In this document: one piece after another, positions 55,096 through 64,000 of the stretch
Numbering within the stretch: the stretch's first letter is position 1
Layout of the letters: every line of letters starts with the position of its first letter
Source: Strongyloides papillosus
Taxonomy: Eukaryota > Nematoda > Chromadorea > Rhabditida > Strongyloididae
DNA: 64,000 nt
NCBI GenBank assembly: GCA_005656395.1
Contig: SRSI01000072.1
Location: 1 to 64,000 of the forward strand
Direction of reading: 5' to 3'
Notes under the pieces: model-generated
The model's database searches: none
Told to the model about the DNA's origin: nothing
The model's input: the letters and a program-made list of their open reading frames with translations, nothing else
Position numbers and translations under genes: made by a program

Positions 55096-56939
55096 CACAC
55101 AGAGACAATCTCATCATTTTCTTTCCCAAAAACATTATTCAAATTTAACTATTCATATCATTTTTTTTTCTGTCCAATCATTTTTTTTCCTATCCAATCA
55201 TTTTCTTCCCTATTCAATCATTTTCTTAACTAAAAAATCATTTTCTTTTCTATTCAATCATTTTCTTAACTAAAAAATCATTTTCATTCCTATACAATCA
55301 TTTTCTTTCCTAAAAAATCATTTTATCGCTTACTAATAAATTTTCAAGAGATTATGATTCAATGTTAAAGCTTTCACAATACTTTTAGTTGTCCGAGTGA
55401 AGATAGCGATTTCGTAAGTCAGATATTTTTTTTTACTTTTATTTATAGCCTATTATGTTTATATTACATCTTCAAAATAAATCAGAAGATGTTGTTGAAC
55501 TATTCGGATGTAAAAAAAAATAAAATATTTGTTTTGAAGGATTTTACAAATAGTTATAAAAAATTGCTTTTTACACCTCAAATAAGAGAAATAAGGCAAA
55601 GTTTCTCTTTACTAAAAAATGTTGGAAGTCGTTTTTCGCAAGAAATAAATAATCCACCTGTTAATGATCAATTTCATATTACATTAAATAAAATATGTAA
55701 GTTGTAAAAATACTATCTTATGATTTAAAAAATTTTTATTTCATTTTATCATTTAAATCAATCCAAAAATATATTTATCAATGTTGATAGTTATAACAAA
55801 TCTCGAATGGGATTTTCAATTGGTTTTAAAATAGGTACAAACAATGAAATTAAGACTTATTGTCTATTGATACATAGAAGTATTATATTTGAAAATACTT
55901 TTTTAGAAAAGGTTACTGAAATTTTTTTAATGTTGAATGTATGTTTATAATTGGTGACAGTTTTTTAAAACTTTTTTAGTATTTTATACCAAAATTAAAA
56001 GTCAGAACCAAAATTCAACATTGCTTCACTTGTTTACATCAGTTTGTTTATATTAATATAAGTGGGATCTTAAGTACAAAAGAAAAATTGACGAAAAACT
56101 AAATGGTAAAATAATTTCAATGATGAACCTTTTTTCAGACTGTTATTCGATTTCAATATATTCATAGAAATCGATTAAGAATAAAATACAATAAATGATA
56201 AAGTTTTATTGTTAAAAGATAAGATATATCAAAAATATCAGTTTATGTGATATTTATACCAACATAATCCATTAGTGATAATGCATCTTTGATAATGGAG
56301 TAGTGGGAAACTAAATTTTCATAAAGGAAGGCTTCATTCCTTTACAAGACTAAAAATTTTTTGTATAAGTACAATATTAATGTGCCATCTCTAATCACAT
56401 AAAAAATTTGTTGGAACTATTGTTAGATATTTCTTTTACTAAAGCAGGATACAATGATTCTATAGACAATTTTTTTATTTCATTAAATTATCACTTAAAA
56501 TCTTATAAATGCGTAAGCAAAATATCTAGATAATTACTACATAATTATATTATTTTCAAATATAACTAATTTATATTGTACACTTTTTAATTTATAATAA
56601 AAATTTTTTTTGATTATTGTAAGTTATATTGTTATTAAAATATTTTATGATCAAATATACATCCAAGAAAAAAAAATGATTTTTTAGAAATGAAAATGAT
56701 ATTTTAGGAAAGAAAATGATATTTTGGAAACGAAAATGATATTTTAGGAAAGAAAATGATTTTTTAGAAAAGAAAATGATTAAATAGAAAGAAAAATGAT
56801 ATGAATAGGAAAGAAAATGATTGGATAGAAAAAAAAATGATATAAATAGGAAAGAAAATGATTGAATAAGAAAGAAAATGATTGAATAAGAAAGAAAATG
56901 ATTGAATAGGAAACAAAATGATGAGATTGTCTCTGTGTG
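55096..56939. mobile_element. CACACAGAGAC-type TIR element nested in pogo, 1844 bp
   Basis: Ends CACACAGAGACAATCTCATC and its inverse, TA target duplication. Subterminal arrays of ~19-base units (CAATCATTTTCTTYCTAT on the left to 55325; the inverse, many copies, 56660-56925). The centre has broken coding pieces: 55489-55707 (LLFTPQIREIRQSFSLL) and a shifted frame near 55760-55940 (FINVDSYNKSRMGFSIGFK). These could be a degraded transposase; I cannot assign a family. Confidence 0.82.
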
Positions 56940-56951
56940 TACTATTTCCTA

Positions 56952-58495
56952 ATGATTCCCCAAAAAAGAAAAGCTTATTCAACTGAAGAAAAATTAGCTA
57001 TATTAGATGATTATAGCAAAATTGGAAGTACTGCGATAAAAGAAAAGTACGGAGTGTCCAAAGCAAATTTATCAAAAAGGAAAAAACAAAAATATGAGTT
57101 AGTTGAAAGAGTTGCTGATGGTAAAGGTAGTAATTTTAAAGTAAAAGAGGATCCTTGGTATGAAAAAAAATTACTATCATTTATTGATAGATTACGTGAA
57201 AGTTGTATACCTGTTTCTGGAGAAGTAATTCAAAATGAAGCTATTAGATTACATAAAGAAGCATTAAATAATGGTGAAAATGTACCTAATGATTTTGTTG
57301 CATCATCAGGATTTCTCTCACGTTTTTTAAAAAGGAATGATATTAGAAATTATACTATATCGGGTGAATCATCCGGTGTGTCTAGTGAAACAATTGACCA
57401 ATGGAATGATGAACTAAAAAATATAATTAAAAGTTGGGATCCTGAATGCATTTACAATCTTGATGAAAGTGCTTTGTTTATCAATATACTACCAAATCGT
57501 ACATATAATTTTAAACAAAAAGGTGGTGTTCATGGTAGAAAAAGAAATGTAAAGAGAATAACGATGATGTTAAATACCAATATGACAGGGAGTGATAAAA
57601 GAAAATTATTGATAATTGGTCATTTTGCGAAGCCTAGATGTTTTAAGAATGTAACAAAATTAAATGTACAATATGAACACAATAGTAGAGCATGGATGAA
57701 TTCACAGATTTACAATAATTATTTAGAAAACTGGTATAAAGAATTAATATCTCAAGGAAAGAAAGTGCTTTTGTTTCAAGATCAGTGTCCATCCCATTAA
57801 CTTTTCAAAAACTATTCAAATATAACTGTTGTAAATTTCAAAAAAAATACTACTTCATCTTGTCAACCATTAGATGCTGGTATAATTAAATGGGTAAAAC
57901 AACATTGTAAAAAAAATTGGTTAAGGATATTATTAATAGATTCAACGCTAAAGAAAATGTTAATAATGAAAATTTTAAATGGGAGTGGAATTTGTTAGAA
58001 GCAATAAATAACATTGATAAGTCATGGAAAAAACTACCACCGGAGATAATTAAGAAATGTTTTGTTAAATGTGGATTTCAACTTTCTGGTGAAAACGTTA
58101 CCATTAATGATAGTGACGATAAAGATGCAGAAATAGATATTTCATTAAATCAAGTTCAATTATTTGCTTCTATCGTTAATATAGAAGATATAGAAAGTTT
58201 TTTTGAGTTACTAAATTTGGATAATGATATACCAACATCATCAATAATTGATGATCTAAAAACAAATAATTTAACAGGGTGTAATGTAGATTAAAACATA
58301 TGGTTTGAAGATGAACCAATAGATGATGATCCAGAAATTATTCCTCCATCAATTGAAGAAGTTAAAAATAGTTTTAATTTATTAAAACAATACTTAATGT
58401 TACATGGTGAATCTTCTTTACTAGAACCAGTTGAAGAATTTCTAGATAAAAAATATCCTATGAAACAATCATTAATTACTGACTTTTTTACCTGA
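56952..58495 (+). pseudogene. pogo/Tigger transposase, two in-frame stops and one frameshift
   Basis: ATG at 56952 (MIPQKRKAYSTEEK). Order: Psq/CENP-B N-terminal helix-turn-helix (to about residue 55, YGVSKANLSKRKKQK); CENP-B-type second DNA-binding helix-turn-helix (about 70-130, SGFLSRFLKRNDI); DDE domain with YNLDESALF (first Asp), LLFQDQCPSH (second Asp) and QPLDAGIIKW (third Asp). The second box usually reads DNCPAH, so Asn to Gln is a deviation. A TAA follows CPSH (57798). A one-base deletion in an A8 run near 57909-57916 changes frame, and another TAA lies at 58292. The C-terminal acidic tail, ending SLITDFF, is still readable to 58495. Not functional as it stands. Confidence 0.9.
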
Positions 58496-58761
58496 ATAAA
58501 GTCAAGTTAGGGTGAAAATTATTTTGAATCATATTTAATTGCTTAATCTAAGAGATTTTTTATATCGTAAATATTTAATCTACAATGTTATAGTTTTTTT
58601 AGTGTTATTACTACATATAAGAGCTTTTAATATAGTAAATATTTTTATCATTGTACATTTTTTGTAGTAAATCTCTATATGAAACCTCTAGTATATTCTC
58701 TATAAGAAACTGCTAAATTCTACGGTCCCAGTATGTTTCTTATAGAGGGAGTTGACTGTAT

Positions 58762-58970
58762 TTTTTATAATTTTGAGGAATATTTTTCATGAATTTTGTA
58801 TAAAAAAGATTTTAATTCTTTGATCAAAAGAGAAATATTTAACATTTTTCTTATAACTTACAAGAAAATAAATTCTAATATATATTTTTCTTCATTTATT
58901 TTCATAAATTTCTAGAACTTCCTGCAATAATTTTTCTGTTAATCAAAATTCATAGAATATTTTTGTATGA
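58762..58970. repeat. Dispersed ~200-base repeat, copy 2
   Basis: Matches 8868-9075 in the same orientation. The pogo element sits at its edge. Confidence 0.55.
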
Positions 58971-61064
58971 GTGATTGTCATTCTTATGATGATTGATTTT
59001 TAATTCTTCCTTGATTAAATTGTTTTATACTTCTTATCGTCATTACGTTATAGCTACTCATACTTAAAAGAAAAACCTTACGTAAATATTGTTGTTTGAA
59101 ATATTTATATTAAAATTTCAAATTATTATTTTGAAGTAATGTTTTTAGATTTTTAAAATAATGATTCTTTAAATAAATGTATTAGAATGTTTTTTAAAAG
59201 CAATAACTTTAAATTTTTAATAATAATCACTGTAAAAGAATTAAGATAAATTAGCATAAGAAAATTTATTTTAGTGATAGTATAATAAAGAGACTAAAGT
59301 TAGTAGAAATTAATTAATTATGGAGTTTAAAAAACCATTTTATTATATAAAAAGTGGAGATAAGGCGTTAAATTCTAGTAAGTTATCAATTTATAAAACA
59401 ATCTTATACTTATGACTAAATGTTAACGTTTCTTTACGCAGATAATGTTTACAGAAATTTATTAAAAGTGCCTAAAAAATTAATTCAAAATCATAAAATA
59501 GCAACTTATATGTAGATAGACATATATATTTTTATGTTAAAAAAAAGAAAATGGATTATATAAATAAAAAGTAGAAAAGTAAAATTGTACTCATCAATAT
59601 CCTTTTTTATGCTAAATCAAATTTAGGTATTTTGATAAAGCTTAGAAAAGTTGTTTTCAAAAAGTGTTCTTTTTGGTTATCTTCAAGTATAATTTTATAA
59701 AAGAAATTTTTAATATTTCATTAAACAAAATTTTATTTCTTAGTTATAAGACGCAATTTTAAAGAAAAATAAATACTTTTTTTAACAAATTTATTATAAA
59801 ATACATTAGATATTTTAATAATTAGAATTTTTCTTGAACATAATATTATTTACGATATTATGCTCATCTTAGATTTCTATCTCTTTTATAATATAATATA
59901 AAGTACATTTTTAAAAGCTAAATTTGTGTGAAGTTATAAATATTTTAACAAAGATAATTCTTTTATACAATCTACAAGCAACAATATGCTTTTAAATTTA
60001 GAAAATTTATAACAACAATAACAAAAACGAAAAATTATTTAACAACGTAAAGTACTAGTAATTAAAAGTATTATTTTAATATTTAATCTTTTTAAATTAA
60101 AATATTTCTAAGTTATTTTTTTGCTAAAAAAATGCATATCGATCTATATCTTTTCATAAGTTTAATTTTTAAGATGAAATTAATAAACAGTATAAAATAA
60201 AGTTGAGCTATTAAATGAGCATAAACTCTTTAAAATTTTTTAATAATTAAAACATGTTAAAAAAGATACTATGCTATGATAAAAATTGCTTTTTATAAAA
60301 GCGTTAATAATTCTATCTAATATTAACTTCTAATCTTCAACTTTAAAATAAATTGTGTAAACAAACTTGAGTTTTAAGATGTGAATAATATCATAGTATA
60401 TAAACCTTTTATAGATGTGCTTTTTTCCTAACAAAAAAAACAAAATTAAAATAGAAGAAAACTTTATTTAATATAAGTTATACAATGTATTGTATTTTAA
60501 AACAAAGATCATTAACTGTTAATATAATCGCAAATTTCATAGGTTATATATTACTTTAAAGTCAACGCCTTTTATGGGCGTTAACAAGTGAATAACAAGT
60601 TGTTTTAATAATTTTTAATCATTAATTTAACTTTTATGTACAAAATATTTGTAAAAAAAATAGTTTTAAATTAAAAAACATAATTTTTGCTAGATCAAAT
60701 AAGTTACTACATTTTTATTTAGAATTGTTCTTATACTTCTTTTTTATGTTTAGTAGTTTTTATATGTATTCTTTAGAAATTATATCATTTGATTTTTAAT
60801 TATTGCTTTGCAAAAAAAAGTAGAAAAAAACTACATAAATAATAATTTTCTTTTTAATTTTAAAATTAATACTTTTTTTTTATAAAATGACAAGCATCAT
60901 TATAGTTAACATGTTAAAGTTTTCTAAAGTGTAAAGAGAAATTTATTTTAAATTTTATGCGTACATCCCTTGTATAGTTTATGACTTTATTAGACGATTC
61001 CATTACAAGCACAATAATAACACAATAATATATAAACTAATTAACTCAATTCAAATCAAATCAC
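58971..61064. other. AT-rich intergenic
   Basis: No ORF, repeat boundary or RNA gene recognised. Confidence 0.45.
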
Positions 61065-61068
61065 TTAA

Positions 61069-61433
61069 CCCTTTCACGCCCGGATGACGCATATACGCGT
61101 CATAAACAAAAATGTAAATGTACAGTGGCAATTTGTACATAAGAAAGAATATTTTGGAATAAAGTTTTTTTTGGTAATTTCAAATATTTAAATTAAAAAA
61201 AAGAAGAGAAAAAGAAAGAAATTAAAATAATAAAAGTAAATTAAAAATAAATTTTTTAAAAATTTAAAAAAATTGTACTTTTAGCTTCATTTTATTTCTT
61301 ATATATTAATTTTTACTAAAGAAACATGTCACCAATTTTTTGTTAACCATTTATTCTATGTAAAAGTTCTCTTTCTCTTTTACACATAGAAAAGTGCGTA
61401 ATACAAAGAGAAAAATCTTCGGGCGTAAAAGGG
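61069..61433. mobile_element. piggyBac-type MITE, 365 bp, TTAA target
   Basis: TTAA on both sides (61065-61068, 61434-61437). The ends CCCTTTCACGCCCG and the inverse CGGGCGTAAAAGGG are inverted with one mismatch. The left side also holds the inner palindrome GACGCATATACGCGTC. No coding sequence. Confidence 0.88.
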
Positions 61434-61437
61434 TTAA

Positions 61438-64000
61438 ATTACAATCATCCACAATTCCTGTAGTGAGATTTTCTTAACTCATACAATCGCAATACAATTA
61501 AATATTAAACCTTATCTAACCCTAGAATTATATAATAATTAATTAATTATCACTTAAATTATCTTTAGTAGCATAAAATAAATTATATGTACCCTAACAT
61601 CTAATGGCATTTTTGAAGGAATGTCTCTTTGTTTTAACATCTTGACTGTTTGGAAATATGTTTTTATAATTTAAATGTCTATTATTACTAAAGTTATAAG
61701 TGCTATTAAATTTAAAGTTTTATTTAAAGTATGACTAATGTTAAGAATGATCTAATTTGTTAGAAAAACGGTGTTAATTAAGAATAAAACAATAAATAGT
61801 TGTTTTCTAAAAAAATCTGCAGAAGCTAAAAATAAAAATAGGATCCTAAGACTTAGTCAAAAAAATAAATTTTATTAACGAAAATAAAATATATTTTAAA
61901 CAAATTTCATCAACGTCATTATAAGATTTTTCCCACTAAAATATTATTTTTTAACTAAAGAATCAATAAATTAGCCGAAAATATTTGCTAATAAAACATG
62001 ATTTTAAAATTTTTAGCTTGCATAAACTATTTGATTGTTTAAACAGATGGAAGTTAGCTAAAAATAGATCTGCTAAGATAAACAAGAAAAAAAGTTTCCA
62101 AACTTAAATTATTTAATTTTAAAGTAGTATTTTCTAAATATGACATTTTGCACTTTTAAAAAATTATATTAAACTTTCTCTATTTAATAATATTGTACAA
62201 ACAAGTTTTTAGTGTAGTAATATTTGATACTTTTAAAAAATTTAATAGATTATAATAAGTAATAATAGATAACTTATGCTCTATACTGGCAAACAGTTTA
62301 ATTTGTCATCGGAGTTCAGACCAAAATTATCGAATTTTCCATAGAATTTATAAGTTGTACGTTTTTTAGTAGTTTTCGTTATATGTTTTCTTGGTAGTTT
62401 AAAAAAAAATTATATGGCAAAAGAAAGATAATTATTAACACTACAATAAATAAAAGCATTTAAAAAAAATTAAAAATTGGCTAAATATATTCAGATTATA
62501 AATGTTTTTAAACTTTCAGATATTTTTAAATAGTGGTAATTTAAACAGCAAATCTTTTTAAACGATAGCAAAATTGTAAAGAAATAAAATATTACAGTAA
62601 ATTTAACTTATAAAAAAACAATAATTAGTGTCATAAAATGTATCAGAAGGATCGCGACCTTCTAGAAACTACTCTATCCGTAGTGAAAATAGTTATATAA
62701 ACAAAAACATTTGTGTGTAATATTTAGTTTCAAGGAAGAAATATCTACTAGAAGGTGAATTATAGAAATTAATCTTATGTTTAACTATAGTTATATTGTA
62801 GACGTTTAACTCCTATTCAAATAAGATTTAAACTTCTTGTTAACCTGCACGTGAAAAGAAATCTTGCCATTATAACGTTATTTTTTTTAATTTACACATC
62901 TCACACTCTGCAAACATCTTATATGTTATTGTCTCAGGCGTCATTTAACCAATGTTCCCACGTTATAAAGCTTCTGACCACTTACTGCAAAATAGACCTT
63001 TGATAAATCATGATCTGCAGCAAACTGTTTATAAACTAAATTTATAATCTAAGTTTCGTTTGGTTTGTATTTAGTATAAATAAAGTAAACCAAGTATAAA
63101 TATGTTTAATCCAATCTCGTAAAAAAATGTTGTAAATTTTTCATTTGATAATATGTTACCATGGAGTGAAACTATTTAAATCACTTTTATTGTGACATTT
63201 ATTCTAATCTTTTTTTTACAAAAAAGTATACTTAATCTATTAAAGTAAGTTTTGCTCTATTATCAAATATTTTTTTGTTTTTTCTTTACTAATCAATATT
63301 GCTGTAATATTTAAATCTAAAAATATATTCTTTTATATAGCTTGATTTGTCGTAAGTTTTAAACATAGAATATTTCTTTTAAACTTGATTAAGGCTTGGC
63401 TTAAACCACTAAAATACGTGTTTTGTCGAAACTACTCGAAAGTCACATAAATTGCAACTTCCACGTGTGCATATCCTCATATTTGCTCACCTCAATGACA
63501 CGAATAAGTCCAGTGTACAAATACAACTTTAAAATATTAAAAAGATTAGACGCTAGAAACCATCTTACTTTATAATCATAAAACTTAATATACAATCATT
63601 GTATTTCTATGAAGGCGATGTTGTTCATTTTACAGATAGTACGCTTTATAGTAAAGAAACTAGACGAATCACTTTCAAATAATAGTAATGAATAAAGGTC
63701 AGCTTTTTATTTATACTTGACGTCTCTTTTACCTACTAAATTAAGGAAAAAGTTTCAACAGATCGTTAGATACAAATTTTCAACCACATCTTAATTATCA
63801 CAAGATTCTAAAAACTTTTATTCTAAGCTTTTTACGTCTATACCAATTTGATATTATATTAATATACATTTTCTTAACATCGCGGATGAGTATCCTAACT
63901 TCCAATTCTGCTAGAAACTCCGAGAAATGGTTTTAAATAATTGACTTACATGTGCAATTAGATGATAAAGCAGTTAAAAAAATGCGATAATCTTCCAATT
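61438..64000. other. AT-rich intergenic to the window end
   Basis: No gene recognised. Around 62645-62700 there is AGAAGG...CCTTCTAGAA (a TTCnnGAA heat-shock-type half) followed by TTATATAA, but no ORF follows. Confidence 0.45.

Larger units (their letters stand above)
54690..58758 (+). mobile_element. pogo/Tigger-type DNA transposon, invaded by another element
   Basis: TIRs CAGTCAACTCTCTCTATT and inverse GAGGGAGTTGACTG, flanked by TA. Subterminal copies of CTATAAGAAAC occur on both sides. Net length without the nested element is about 2.2 kb, the usual size. It carries the broken transposase at 56952-58495. Confidence 0.9.

Noticed and set aside
55130..56925. Regular ~19-base repeats as a CRISPR-like array
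   Set aside because: There are no distinct spacers. The repeats are contiguous, degenerate and subterminal in a TIR element of a eukaryotic genome.
57798..58294. TAA read as an amino acid (changed genetic code), because the transposase continues past two TAA codons
   Set aside because: Host genes end in TAA at the expected places, the transposase also has a frameshift, and the pseudogene at 3141 has both TAA and TGA. Ordinary decay explains it.

Overview
The window is strongly AT-rich eukaryotic DNA, mostly repeats, with a few small host genes. A clade IV nematode, perhaps near Strongyloides, is the best guess. The host genes have the astacin-EGF-CUB layout typical of nematode NAS proteins, 37-base introns with GTAAGT donors and T-rich AG acceptors, and very low GC. 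This is inference, not proof. No bacterial operon, tRNA, rRNA or CRISPR array was seen.

Region 1 (1-13.5 kb). An unrecognised secreted-protein gene (1-448, minus) and an inverted, decayed copy (3141-3887, plus) flank a LINE reverse-transcriptase relic. A 435-base repeat occurs at 2305 and, inverted, at 8303. Three paralogous genes for small secreted, very basic peptides lie at 5919, 7908 and 13224. They share promoter blocks, so they look co-expressed. A dead mariner lies at 10920.

Region 2 (13.8-21.4 kb). A ~520-base diverged tandem repeat is interrupted by a hAT-type element with a perfect 8-base target duplication. It is followed by one end of a CACACAGAGAC-type element and a decayed Ty3/gypsy-like retroelement (gag to integrase, 17201-20985).

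Region 3 (22-54 kb). Two collinear copies of one segment (about 22.05-35.8 and 45.6-53.7 kb) each carry a divergent pair of astacin-like genes, one on the minus and one on the plus strand. All four proteins have lost the zinc ligands and the catalytic glutamate, but keep EGF and CUB-like domains: a small family of secreted pseudoproteases. Copy 1 has gained two 1.45-kb foldback elements and a 3.06-kb gag-protease-only LTR element (29129-32191). Copy 2 has gained a 1.3-kb TIR element. Each is absent at the matching place in the other copy.

Between the copies sits a young, apparently complete 7.6-kb Ty3/gypsy element (36164-43791). Its 275-base LTRs read as identical, it has gag, protease, pol and an extra third ORF, and it is inserted in a second hAT copy. 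A 1.64-kb palindromic TIR element follows.

Region 4 (54-64 kb). An LTR-like promoter with heat-shock-type elements is followed by a pogo/Tigger element (54690-58758). Its transposase is broken by two stops and a frameshift, and its 5' part is invaded by another TIR element. The rest is AT-rich DNA with one piggyBac-type MITE (61069-61433).

The most interesting material is the duplicated pseudoprotease pairs, the co-promoted basic peptide family, and the array of covarying small hairpins in the leader of the gag-only LTR element.
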